DNA of 64,000 bases from Cyrtodaria siliqua (taxonomy: Eukaryota; Mollusca; Bivalvia; Adapedonta; Hiatellidae): NCBI GenBank assembly GCA_037043455.1, contig JAWPHD010011206.1, forward strand, positions 22,047 through 86,046. The letters are read 5' to 3'. A program made the position numbers and the translations under genes. Below the pieces are notes generated by a model. The model saw only the letters and a list, made by a program, of their open reading frames with translations. It was not told the origin of the DNA and did not search any database. This document shows positions 42,442 through 53,771 of the stretch, piece by piece. Numbering within the stretch: position 1 is the first letter of the stretch; each line of letters begins with the position of its first letter.

Positions 42442-44065
42442 TAAGTCTGTGATGTTGTGGAGGAAGGTAGGATATCTGTCTCAAAGTAAGTCTGTGATGC
42501 TATGTAGGAAGGAAGGATATCTCTGTCTCAATGTAAGTCTGTGATGTTGTGGAGGAAGGGAGGATATCTCTGTCTCAATGTAAGTCTGTGATGCTGTGGA
42601 GGAACGAAGTTTATCTGTCTCAGTGTAAGTCTGTGATGCTGTGCAGGAAGGAAGGATATCTTTGTCAATGTAAGTCTGATGCTGCATGGGAAGGAAGGAT
42701 ATCTGTCTCAGTGTAAGTCTGATGTTGTGCAGAAAGGAAGGATATTTCTGTCTCTGTGTAAGTCTGTGATGCTGTGGAGGAAGGAAGGATATCTCGTCTC
42801 ACTGTAATGTAAGTCTGTGATGCTGTGGAGGAAGGAAGGATATCTCTGTCTCAATGCAAGTCTGTGATACTGTGGAGGAAGGAAGGATATCTCTGTCTCA
42901 ATGTAAGTCTGTGATGCTGTGGAGGAAGGAAGGATATCTGTCTCTATGTAAGTCTGTAATGCTGTGCAGGAAGGAAGGATATCTGTCTCAGTGTAAGTCT
43001 GTGATGCTGTGCAGGAAGGATATCTCTGTCTCAGTGTAAATCTGTGATGCTGTGGAGGAAGGATATCTCTGTCTCAATGTAAGTCTGTGATACTGTGCAT
43101 GAAGGAAGAATATCGGTCTTGATGTAAGTCTGTAATGCTGTGCAGGAAGGATATCTCTGTCTCAATGTAAATCTATGATGCTGTGGAAGATGGATATCTC
43201 TCAATGCAAGTCTCTGATGCTGTGCAGGAAGGAAGGATATCTCTGTCTCAATGTAAATCTGTAATGCTGTGTAGGAAGGAAGGATATCTGTCTTAATGTA
43301 AGTCTGTGACATTGTGGCGGAAGGAAGAATATCTCTCTCAATGTAAGTCTGATGTTTTGGAGGAAGGTAGAATATCTGTCTCAATGTACGTCTGTGATGC
43401 TGTGGAGGAAGGTAGGATATCTCTGTGATGTTGTGGAGGAAGGAAGGATATCTCTGTCTCAATGTAAGTCAGTGATGCTGTGGAGGTAGGAAGGATATCT
43501 GTCTCAATGTTAAGTCTGATGCTGTGGAAGAAGGAAGGAAGGATATCTCTGTCTCAATGTAAGCCTGTGATGCTCTGGAGGAAGGAAGGATATCTCTGTC
43601 TCAGTGTAATTCTGTGATGTTGTTGATGAAGGTAGGATATCTGACTCAATGCAGGAAGGAAGGATATCTCTGTCTCAATGTAAATCTGTGATGTTTTGGA
43701 GGAAGGAAGGATATCTCTGTCTCAGTGTAAGTCTGTCCTGTTGCGGAGGAAGGAAGGATATCTTTCTCTCAGTGTAAGTCTGTGATGTTGTGGAGGAAGG
43801 TAGGATATCTGTCTCAATGTAAGTCTGTGATGCTATGCAGGAAAGAAGGATATCTCTGTCTCGATGTAAATCTGTGATGTTTTGGAGGAAGGAAGGATAT
43901 CTCTGTCTCCATGTATGTCTGTGATGCTGTGGAGGAAGGAAGGATATCTCTGTCTCAGTGCAAGTCTGTGATGCTGTTGAGGAAGGAAGGATGTCTCTGT
44001 CTCCATGTAAGTCTGTGATGCTGTGGCAGAAGGAAAGATATCTCTGTCTCCATGTAAGTCTGTGA

Positions 44066-44373
44066 TGTTGTTAAACGGCTCATCAACACAGTACAGGTTA
44101 TTTAGAGCCGCCCAAAAGAGAGGGGAAGGATACATAGGAATCCGGGAACCTGCCCAACTCTTATTATCGAATAGATTCCTATGGTTCTTTAACGTGCTCG
44201 GTTAATACGATACACGGGACCGCCCGGTTTACGTCCCCATCCGACTGACGAGGCTAAGGAAAAGTGTCTTGCCCAAGAACACACCGACGGAACTCAGTGG
44301 CACCACGGAGGATTGAACCCGGGGCCTCCGGTTACAAATCCGCCGCGCTACCGACTGCGCCACGCTAGCCCTC
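44066..44373 (-). mobile_element. tRNA-derived SINE nested in the satellite
   Basis: On the minus strand: tRNA-like head GCTAGCGTGGCGCAGTCGGT then AGCGC (A box) and GGGTTCAATCC (B box). The body has 'tgtcttgggcaag'-type text (minus), ending near 'tgatgagccgttta'. It interrupts a satellite unit. Confidence 0.85.
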
Positions 44374-45337
44374 TGCTGTGGAGGAAGGAAGGATATATCT
44401 GTCTCCATGTAAGTCTGTGATGCCGTGGAGGTAGGAAGAATATCTCTGTCTCAATGTAAGTCTGTGATGCTGTGGAGGAAGGAAGGATATCTGTATCAAT
44501 GTAAGTCTGTGATGCTGTGGAGGAAGGAAGATATCTGTCTCAGTATAATTCTGTGATGCTGTGCAGGAAGGAAGGATATCTCTGTCTCAATATAAGTCTG
44601 TGATGCTGTGCAGGAAGGAAGGATATCTCTGTCTCAATATAAGTCTGTGATGCTGTGCATTAAGGAAGGATATCTGTGTCTGATGCTGCATGGGAAGGAA
44701 GGATATCATTGTCTCAATGTAAGTCTATGATTCTGTGGAGGAAGGAAGGATATCTCTGTCTCAATGTAAGTCTGTGATGTTGTGGAGGAAGGAAGGATAT
44801 CTCTGTCTCCATGTAAGTCTGTGATGCTGTGGAGGAAGGAAGGATATCTCCGTCTCCATGTAAGTCTGTGATGCTGTGCAGGAAGGAAGGATATCTCTGT
44901 CTCAATGTAAGTCTGGGATGCTGTGGAGGAAGGAAGGATATCTCTCTCAATGTAAGTCTTTGATGCTGTGCAGGAAGGAAGGATATCTGTCTCATTGAAA
45001 GTCTATGATGCTGTGGTGAAAGAAAGGATATCTCTCAATGTAAGTCTGTGATGCTTTTGAGAATCTTTTTAATAATGTATTATGTTTCAATGGGATCACT
45101 ACAGTTGCATCTGGTTTAAAATATTTTAATAGTCCATTGAAACTTGTATGCGTTATTTTTATTTTAGGCATGTCAGGATGGGCATGTTTCTTATCGCGTA
45201 TGCTCACAGCCAGTTATGAATAAGAGGTTACACAGCGAGGATTTCTTGTGCGCTGCAACCATACTCACATCTGGCAACAACTATGGAAAACTTGCCCTCT
45301 GGGCGCAGCACATGAATTTGAAATTCTTGTCATCCTT

Positions 45338-45560
45338 GTCCTTCACCGGAATACAGAGTTGTTACCTTGTGCCAGCTATTGACAGTGTGTGGGAGGAGCA
45401 TTAGAGGGAGGTGGTCCTTCACCAGAATACAGAGTTGTTACCTTGTGCCAGCTATTGACAGTGTGTTAGAGGAGCATCAGAGGGAGGTGGTCCTTCACCA
45501 GAATACAGAGTTGTTACCTTGTGCCGGCTATTGACAGTGTGTGGGAGGAGTATTGGTCAT
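45338..45560 (+). repeat. 76-bp tandem triplication at the end of transposase block 1
   Basis: Units start at 45338, 45414 and 45490 (gtccttcacc). The second unit keeps CAG where the first has the TAG stop after EEH. Confidence 0.9.
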
Positions 45561-46809
45561 TTTAGGTAACTAGCCAATCTTTTTTGTCTTCAGATTAGTA
45601 GAATAGGCTAGTTGCACGTGTAAGATGATATTTCGGACAGCGACCTCAGGTAGCTGTCAAAGTTGAAGGCTTATAGCTCCCATTAAACATGTCTACCACA
45701 AAGGGACCATGTGCCAGAGGTATGTGTCGCAATAATAGAATGGCAAATATTGGGGCTTTATATGTTGTACTGTCAGATAAAATGATAAAATAGAATATTT
45801 ATTCCTTTTTATGTGGTCGTCATTTTTAGAGTTATTGTACTAATGTGGCCAAAGGTAATATGGTATTTAACTTGTTATATATCATACCAGAACTTCAACT
45901 TGAAAATGAATATGCCATTTACCTGACTTTGTAGGATTTAAGATTGAAATGATCCCTGAGGGTGAATTTATAGTAATATTTTATAACATTTGTCATACAT
46001 ATTTTCCAAAGGGGATGGACGTAATGATTCTCCTGGCTACTCCGCACAATACTGCTCGTATACCTTCATGGAGGACGAAACCAAAACAATACTAACTATA
46101 CATACGCTAGACAAGCGACTAACTGACAGGAAATCGGCAAACCTGGAGAAATTAGGTTTCAAGAATAAAGTCACAGAGTTGAAGGGAATACATGTAGCTG
46201 TATCCATTACAGAAATTGTGACGGATGCCCATCTTGGAATAGGGGTACTAATGAGTGAGTCATCCATATATATAATTTGTTCACCTGACAATATGTTGAA
46301 CAAAACCTCTGAAAAATGTTTCGCTACTGACTGCATATTATGTTCTAGCAGAATCTCCAGTAATTTTTCATACTATTCTCAATTGCTCGAAGATGATAGG
46401 ACCTTTGTATGTTGATTACTCCTTTTTTTGATATTAAAATACTGAAGTTGAACAACAGTCATGGGATGACGAGTTATCCGTTGTCCGTCCGTTAATTTTT
46501 TTTTTTGTGGCAGTGTAATAAGGCCGTGATATATTTATCATTTCACGCTAGTTCAGTAAATATGACGGCTGAATCATTTTTCGTTTTTTTCCGTTCAGCT
46601 CGGAGTTCATTGTAATTGCCTGCTCGATTTCCGTAACTGTTCAAAATACTAGATTACAGAGGGAAAAAAGATGTAGTTTCACTATTCTGTGTCGTACGGA
46701 GAATACCGAGTCAACATACGCCAGAACATTATATATAGGCAGCTACAATAATAAAATATTTTTTATGAGGCCTCGTTGGAGTTGCGTGGTAAATAGGATC
46801 TCGCATTCA

Positions 46810-46933
46810 TGCCTATTTAATATTGGATTTATTAAACTCGTTATATAAAACTGATATAGTAATGCTCGTCACAGCCTCACGTCTTATAATTAATTTACCG
46901 AACTCGTTTAATAAATTCAATATTAAACAGGCA
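46810..46933. repeat. Foldback element, 33-bp arms
   Basis: 46810-46842 pairs with 46901-46933 with about four mismatches (tgcctatttaatattggatt / aataaattcaatattaaaca). It lies between transposase blocks 2 and 3. Confidence 0.7.
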
Positions 46934-46962
46934 CTCATGTCCGATTCTCTATATATTTAATG

Positions 46963-47097
46963 TTGTTAATGGCGCATCAACACAGTAACTGTAATTTAGA
47001 GCTGCCCCAGAAAGAGTAGAGCCGATGAGGCTTGAATCGAGGTCCTCCTATTTCAAGTCCAATCTGCTTGCTATCCACAAGGCCACACCAGCCCCAT
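46963..47097 (-). mobile_element. SINE, minus strand, internally shortened
   Basis: Starts 'ttaatggcgcatcaacacag' and ends 'aggccacaccagcccc'. The minus-strand head GGGGCTGGTGTGGCCTTGTG then GATAGCA matches that of the SINE at 25156. Confidence 0.7.
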
Positions 47098-47375
47098 TTC
47101 ATTATAGAGGTTTAAAGTACAGATATATTTTATATGCCATTTCATGCTATTTTGATTTGACACTGGTTACATAAGTTTAGTTATTGTGTTTTCAGAATCG
47201 GAATACCCTGACGTTAAACACTCTTACGATATCTGGCACGCCGCAAAGAATCTAGGAAAGTAGATTGTGAAGGTTGGTAGAGAACAGACTTTATAGCTTT
47301 ACAGAAGTTACTGCACTTTTAGCGTTTAGAGCAATTTTTTTGCTGCTAGCAAAGCAGAAGTTGAACATGGCTTAA

Positions 47376-47739
47376 CTTGAAGCCACTATCCCGCCATCAA
47401 CAGGGATGTTTTTACAACCGATGTACACCGTTTCTAAGCCTACTAATTATAACGTATATATATTTATATACCTACATATGTTGTGATTCTGAACTCTTAT
47501 AACTATAAACACCTTAACCAGCCAGGCAACACAACACCCTATTGTGTTTCGAATTATGAGTTACCACCTCTTAATTAGTTTTGCGCATACTCAATTACAA
47601 GTATTGTAAGTATCCATGAATAAATCTAGACCTTTAATTGGCACATATGTATTATTTTATCATGTTAACACATGGATAGAGTTTAGAAAAACATTTTTTT
47701 CTGAAATGTGCCTGTTGTTGGTGGGATAGCGACTTTAAG
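47376..47739. mobile_element. TIR element copy 2 (364 bp)
   Basis: Start cttgaagccactatcccgcc and end ggtgggatagcgactttaag are imperfect inverted repeats (about 24 of 29). The interior matches 17396-17760. No ORF. Confidence 0.7.
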
Positions 47740-48555
47740 ATCATTGAACACGCTACCAAAATTTATGTTAAGTGTTTTGTTGAAGTGGTCCAAGGACATT
47801 GTTAACCACTTTTGGTTTTGTTGCAAGGAAGCAAGCACATACGCAGAATTTTATTGTAAGATTTACAAATAATATGCTTGCAAAGCTTTTTCCGTCCTCA
47901 TATCTCCAGAGTCGCAATATTGTATGCAGTCATATCTCTGATTAAGCCAGGATGTACATGTGACCGGCATACAAAGACTATAATTCATTAGTCATGATTT
48001 TTTATGAATAAATACATTTTTTATAAGTTTAATATGGTTTCTTGTTTATAAAAAACAATATTGAAAGTAACCAGCAAATAATTTCGCATTGTAATTTTGG
48101 TTTGAGCAGGTCACTTGCTTTATTCATGCACAGTGATTACAAGTACTTTCATTTCATATGCAATATATAAAAAACAAAGCCAACTGCCGACTTTTTAAAA
48201 TGTTCTTTGCTGTTATGAAATAACTTGGTATAAATTTCAGAATTTATGGCGAAGTCTTCTACAACACATAACCAAGTGGCGTCAATAGGTGCCTACACGG
48301 ACCATTGACAGAGGAAGACCGTGACAAACCTTGGCTTAGCCCATCACAGGATGGAAAGGCCTTGAAAGCCATTACACAGGTGATTCTGGACAAGAGGCTG
48401 TTGAATCGTGTGGGGTACTATCTAAATTTCAGGTACAAGGATTATAAATGTTTGTATGAAGCCATAAACACATAAATCATAAAAAATGTTGAGGGTATGA
48501 AAGAATCGATAGGTTTGTAAAATGACTCAACAATTTTAATTTGATTCTATTCGTT

Positions 48556-49108
48556 TTTGTCTCTCCTTTTCGAAGAAAAAAAGAGACATAGGTGTTGCTT
48601 TTCTGGCGGCTGCGTCAACATTCAAGTTTTACGTTTAGGTCATTTTCTCACAATCTGTATACACAAGACCTTTCAAACTTTGCTTATAGTTGTATCTTGG
48701 GTTGTACATGGCAACGTGGCAAAGCAAATATGGAAGTGACCTTGACCCTCCGAGCAAAGGGCAGATAACTAAATAATATTTAGGTTCAACTTTTGCGTTT
48801 AGGTCACTTTTTCACAAACTGTGTGCACTAGACCTTTAAAACTTTGCTTATATTTGTATCTTGAGTGGTACATCGCAACGTGACAAAGCATGTGGCAGTG
48901 ACCTTGACCCTCCAAGCAAAGGGCAGATAACTTAATAATTTTTAGGTTCAACTTTGGCGTTTAGGTTACTTTTTCACAAACTGTATGCACTAGACCTTTA
49001 AAATTTTGCTTGTATTTATATCTTGAGTGGTACATCTCAACGTGACAAAGCAAATGTGGAAGTGACCTTGACCCTCCAAGCAAAGGGCAGATAACCTTAT
49101 AATTTTTA
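48556..49108 (+). repeat. RepA cassette
   Basis: Begins 'tctctccttttcgaagaaaa'. Then about 150-bp modules with 'tttaggtcactttttcacaa', 'gcactagacctttaaaactt' and 'gtgaccttgaccctccaagc' recur three times. It ends at an AACTC..GAGCT foldback. Confidence 0.8.
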
Positions 49109-50164
49109 ACTCTACTGACCAAGGGCCAGCAGAGCTTATGGGATGGCGAGTTGTCCGTCGTCAGTCCGTCCATCCTCCGTCGTTAACTTTTGTCTTGTTA
49201 CCACTCTAGGGCCTTCATTTATCATCAGAGCTTTACCAAACTTTAACAGGTTGTTATTATCAATAAAAGCTCGGACAGGTTCGAAAACCAGCCAGATCGA
49301 AATCATTTCACCGGAGTTATGGCCCTTGTTTTGCTGAAAAGTGCCAAATTAAGCCTTGTGAACACTCTAGCACCTTCATTTATTATTTGATCTTTACCAA
49401 ACATGCATAGATTTTTAATATCAATGAAAGCTCGGACAAGTTCGAAAACCAGCTAAATCGGATCAGTAACACTGGAGTTATGGCCCTTGTTTTGTCTGGA
49501 AAATGCTATTTTCTGCCTTGTGAACACTCTAGGGCCTTCAATATTAATCGGATCTTTACTTAACTTTGCCAGTGTCTTTATATCAATGAAAGCTCGAACA
49601 AGTTTGAAAACTGGCAAGATCGAAATAATTTCAATGGAGTTATGGCCCTTGTTTTGCTGAAAAATGCCATATTAAGCCTTGTGAACATTCTAGCACCTTC
49701 ACTTATTACTTGATCTTTACCAAACTTGCACAGATTGTTATTATCAATGAAAGCTCGGACAAGAACGAAAACCAGCTAGATCGGACCATTAACAGCGAGT
49801 TATTGCCCTTGATTTAGTTAAAAATGCTATAGTTTGCCTCATTAAGACGATAATGGCTTCATTGTTCATCTGATCTTTACCAAACTTTATCAGATTGTTA
49901 ATATCAATGAAAGCTCGGACAAGTTCTAAAACCATTCATATCGGACCAGTAACAGTGGAGTTATGATCCTTGATTTAGTTCAAAATGCTATATTTTGCCT
50001 CGTTAAGACTTCATTTTTCATCCGATCTTTACCAAACTTTATCAGACTGTTATTGTCAATAAAAGCGCGGTCAAGTTCGACAACCAGACAGATCGGACCA
50101 GTAACAGCAGAGTTATGGCCCTTTATTTTGTTAAAAATGCTTAAATTTGCCTCGTCTTATTCTC

Positions 50165-50291
50165 AAAAAAAGGAAGTTATAAAATCTGGTAAAGTTTGGC
50201 AAATATCAAATGCAAAACGAAGGCCTTATCGGCCTTCGTTTTGCATTTGATATTTGCCAAACTTTACCAGATTTTATAACTTCCTTTTTTT
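50165..50291. repeat. Perfect palindrome, 61-bp arms, 5-nt loop
   Basis: 50165-50225 is the exact reverse complement of 50231-50291; the loop is TTATC. The outer arm text is RepD-like (ccaaactttaccagatttta). Confidence 0.95.
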
Positions 50292-50424
50292 TGTATTATA
50301 ATTGTTAGTTGTTGTTTTTTCTTTATTTGTTTTTTTATTTTTTTTGTTTTTTTTTGTTATTTTTTTGTTATTTTTTTTATTTTTAAATGTTTTTGTTTAT
50401 TTTTTTTATTTTTTTTATTTTTTT

Positions 50425-50690
50425 GGCAAATATCAAATGCAAAACGAAGGCCCTATCGGCCTTCGTTTTGCATTTGATATTTGCCAAACTTTACCAGATT
50501 TTATAACTTCCTTTTTTTTGTATTATAATTGTTAGTTGTTGTTTTTTCTTTATTTGTTTTTTTTATTTTTTTTATTTTTTTTTGTTATTTTTATGTTATT
50601 TTTTTTATTTTTAAATGTTTTTGTTTATTTTGTTTATTTATTTTTTTTTTTTTATTTTTTTTTTTTTTTTTTTTTGCTCACTGTTGGACC
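50425..50690. repeat. 227-bp offset duplication of the palindrome's right part, with T-rich runs
   Basis: Text from 50198 recurs at 50425, including a shorter hairpin (28-bp arms, loop CTATC) and 'gtattataattgttagttgt'. Poly-T with G/A interruptions fills the rest. Confidence 0.85.
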
Positions 50691-50955
50691 AGTCGGACCA
50701 GTAACAGAGGAGTTATGGCTCTTGATTTAGTTAAACATGCTATATTTTGCCTCGTTAATACGGTAGGTCCTTAATTTTTCATCTGATCTTTACCAAACTT
50801 TACCAGATTCTTTAGTTATGGCCCTTGATTTAGTTGATAAGCTGTATTTTGCCAAAAACTTTCAAAAAAACGTAAATGGCAGTCTCTCGCTTCAGTGATG
50901 TTATAAGAGCCATGTTAGCCAGTAGAGCGTCCACAGGCCCTCTTGGGCCTCTTGT

Positions 50956-51301
50956 TACCTTCAACTTTGGCATTTAGGTCACTTTTTCACAAACTGTATG
51001 CATTAAGACCTTTCAAACTTTGCTTATAGTTGTATCTTGAGTGGTACATTGCAACGTGACAAAGCAAATGTGGATGTGACCTTCACCATCCAAGCAAAGG
51101 GCATATAACTTTAATTGTTACATTTACATAACTTTCTCAAAAACTATAATTATGCACTAGATGTTTTAAACCGAATTTATAGTTTAATCTTTGGAAGAAA
51201 AAATATTCTATTTTGACATAGTTCTGTTTTGGGTAGTGCATCTTTTTGGACGATTGGATTTCATCTTTGACCTTGACCTACTTTTTGGAGCTGATGATTT
51301 T
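50956..51301 (+). repeat. RepA tail
   Basis: 'accttcaactttggcattta' through 'gagctgatgatttttag', like 1-389. Confidence 0.75.
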
Positions 51302-51560
51302 TAGCTCTACTGGCCAAAGGCCTTCATTTTTCATCCGATCTTTACCAAACTTTAACAGATTGTTAATATCAATGAAAGCTCGGACAAGTTCGAAAACCAG
51401 CCAGATCGGCTAGGTAACAGCGGAGTTATGGCCCTTGATTTAGATAAAAATACTATAGTTTGCCTCGTTAATCGATAGGGCTTTCATTTTTCATCTGATC
51501 TTTACAATACTTTACCAGATGTTTTGCCTTTTTTTGTTTTTATTAGTATTTTTTATGTTT
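51302..51560 (+). repeat. RepD short copy
   Basis: Starts 'agctctactggccaaaggcc' and carries one RepD module before running into T-rich sequence (to 51714). Confidence 0.7.
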
Positions 51561-51714
51561 AATTTTTTTTTAAATATAATATATATGTTTTTTTTAGATT
51601 TCTTTTTTTTTTGTTTAATTTAATTTCATTTATTGATCGATTCATTTTTTTCCATTTCTTTTTTCTTTAATATATATATATTTTTTTTAATATTTTTTTT
51701 TTTTTTACATTTTT

Positions 51715-52640
51715 AGCTCACCTGAGCCGAAAGCTCACAGGTGAGCTATTGGGATCACTCTTCGTCCGTCGTCTGTCCGTCCGTCCGTCGTTAACTTTTG
51801 CTTCAGATAACTTCTCCTGAGAAACCCCTTGGTCAATTTTGACCAAACTTCACATGGATTATCCTTAGGTCAATGCATTTAAAATTTGTTAAAAGTAGGT
51901 CAGTGCGACTACTAAGATGGGCGCCGTTACTAAAAATAGTCGAAACCTTAAAAAATCTTCTTCTCAAGAACCATATGACAGATTTTGACACTTCTTTTTT
52001 AGAAATGATCGCCAACCCTTGTACTATCCAATTTCTTCAAATCAAGTCCCCGCGGTTAAAAATGGCTGCGTCTCTGGGGTTCAAAGTTTGCATATAGAGA
52101 TTTTCCATGTTTTGGATAGACATATATAGGAAAAACTTTAAACAATCTTCTCTGAAAGTATAAGAGGTAGAGGTTTAATATTTTTAAATTTGACCCCGCC
52201 CCAAGGACCACAGTTTTACATAGACGTATATAGGGAAAACTTCAAAAATCTGCTTCTCTGAAACTACAAGAAACAACTCTTTAATATTTTGTATTTACCA
52301 TCAGCTTATGGTCCTCTACCAAGTTTTTTCAAATGGTGACCCTGGGGTCAAATTTGACCCCGCCCCGAAGGTCACATGTTTTACATAGTCTTGTATATTG
52401 GAAAAAACTTTAAAAATCTTCTTCTCTGAAACAACAAGAGCCACCAAAGGTTTTATATTTTACATATACTATAAGCTTATGTTCTTCTACCATGTTTGTT
52501 CAAATGATTACCCTGGGATCAAATTTGGCCCTGCCCGAGGGGTCACATGTTTTACAAACACTTATATTATAAGGGAAAAACTTAAAAAATCTTATCTAGA
52601 ATGGAAATGTCAATAAAAACTTTGACAAGTTTATAGTGAC
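51715..52640 (+). repeat. RepE cassette with AGCTCACCTG..CAGGTGAGCT head
   Basis: Head hairpin 51715-51747, GTCCGTCCGTCCGTC, then about 160-bp modules containing 'gaccctggggtcaaatttga', 'ttacatagacttatataggg' and 'cttcttctctgaaactacaa'. Same family as 56600-57955 and parts of 18405-19638. Confidence 0.8.
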
Positions 52641-53032
52641 ACCAAGATACTTTACTGACTTAATTGGTTCAAGAACGTGATCATGTAGAGTGTACTTGCG
52701 CAGTCAAAGAAATTAGGATTTGTGTTCACTAGCCCGAATTATTATATAATCATTTAGACTATTACAATTTCACAAGCCCGACTATATAGATTTTTAGATT
52801 TTTAGTTCTACTGTCTGTCGTCCGTTAACTTTTCTTCAAACGACTTCTCCTCAGAAACCGCTTGGCTAATTTTGACCAAACGTCACATGGATGATCCTTA
52901 GATGAATGCTTTTTGGATTTGTTAAAATTAGGTCAGCACTACATCCAAGATGGCTGCCATTACCATATATGGTCGAAACATTAAAAAATCTTCTTCTCCA
53001 AAACCGCTGGACAGATTTCAACAGTTTTTTGT
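52641..53032 (+). repeat. Short RepE/RepB-like remnant
   Basis: From 52803 'agttctactgtctgtcgtcc' followed by 'gacttctcctcagaaaccgc' and 'aaatcttcttctccaaaacc'. 52641-52800 shows nothing recognisable. Confidence 0.55.
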
Positions 53033-53771
53033 CTCGCCTTTTCGAAGAAAAAAAGAGTTATAGGTGTTGCTTTTCCGGCGGCGGCGTCAACATTCAAGTT
53101 TTGCGTTTAGGTCATTTTCTCACAAACTATATGCACTAGACCTTTCAAACTTTGCTTATAGTTGTATCTTGGGTGGAACATCGCAACGTGACAAAGTAAA
53201 TGTGGAAGTGACATTGACCATCCAAGCAAAGGGCAGATAACTTAATAATTTTTAGGTTCAACTTTTGCGTTTAGGTCACTTTTTCACAAACTGTATGCAC
53301 TAGACCTTTCAATCTTTGCTTATGTTGTATCTTGGGTGGTACATCGCAACTTGACAAAGCAAATGTGGAAGTGACCTTGACCCTCCAAGCAAAGGGCAGA
53401 TAACTTAATAATTTTTAGGTTCAACTTTTGCGTTTAGGTCACTTTTTCACAAACTGTATGCACTAAGACCTTTCAAACTTTGCTTATAGTTGTATCTTGA
53501 GTGGTACATTACATCGCAACGTCACAAAGCAAATGTGGATGTGACCTTCACCATCCAAGTAAAGGGCAGATAACTTAAATTGTTATATTTACATCACTTT
53601 CTCATGAACTATAATTCATAATAATGCACTAGATGAATTAAACCTACTTTATAGCTTAATCTTCGGAAGAAACCATATTCTATTTTGACATAGTTGTGTC
53701 TTGGGTAGTGCATCTTTTTGGATGCATGGATTTCATCTATGACCATGACCTACTTTTTGGAGCTGATGATT
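53033..53771 (+). repeat. RepA cassette
   Basis: 'tcgccttttcgaagaaaaaa' through 'gagctgatgatttttag', with three internal modules. It is the best full-length match to 48556-49108 plus 50956-51301. Confidence 0.8.

Larger units (their letters stand above)
36597..45056 (+). repeat. 8.4-kb satellite array, about 47-bp unit
   Basis: Consensus aggaaggaaggatatctctg then tctcaatgtaagtctgtgat gctgtgg. Units vary from about 40 to 50 bp; by length there are about 160. Most units carry GTAAGT on the + strand. Higher-order duplications are visible (offsets 879 and 2355 bp). It is interrupted by a Harbinger-like MITE (41762-42441) and a SINE (44066-44373). Minus-strand frames such as RYPSFLHSITDLH are re-readings of the repeat. 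Confidence 0.97.
45168..48432 (+). pseudogene. Decayed multi-exon DDE transposase-type gene (ISL3EU-like)
   Basis: Four exon-like blocks are visible. Block 1, 45168-45404: ACQDGHVSYRVCSQPVMNKR.. to AIDSVWEEH then TAG. Block 2, 46012-46254: DGRNDSPGYSAQYCSYTFME.. to VTDAHLGIGVLM, donor gtgagt. Block 3, 47196-47272: KSEYPDVKHSYDIWHAAKNL, GK then TAG. Block 4, 48241-48432: WRSLLQHI.., frameshift, CLHGPLTEEDRDKPWL.. to VILDKRLLNRVGYYLNF. The DGRxDSPG, TDxH and DxWHxxK signatures match a widespread animal gene family that I believe is the ISL3EU transposase (from memory). The first two acidic catalytic positions are kept. Stops at 45402 and 47261 and the frameshift near 48285 make it non-functional. 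Exons after 48432 were not found. Confidence 0.75.
49109..50955 (+). repeat. RepD cassette, long copy
   Basis: Foldback head 49109-49137, GTCCGTC run, then roughly 150-200-bp modules: 'atctttaccaaactttacca', 'aatatcaatgaaagctcgga', 'caagttcgaaaaccagccag', 'ggagttatggcccttg'. It is interrupted by a palindrome and T-rich runs (50165-50680) and ends 'ccctcttgggcctcttgtt'. Confidence 0.8.

Noticed and set aside
36669..45000. Many minus- and plus-strand ORFs of 60-158 codons (RYPSFLHSITDLH, KEGYLSQCKSVML peptides)
   Set aside because: They re-read the 47-bp satellite in rotating frames; no splice sites, no unique sequence, no homology.
36597..45056. CRISPR-like array of regular repeats
   Set aside because: Units are contiguous variants without unique spacers, and the context is eukaryotic.
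46037..46336. Minus-strand 99-codon ORF
   Set aside because: Antisense shadow of transposase block 2.
50302..50774. Phe-rich hydrophobic ORFs resembling membrane proteins
   Set aside because: Translation of poly-T runs with occasional A or G.
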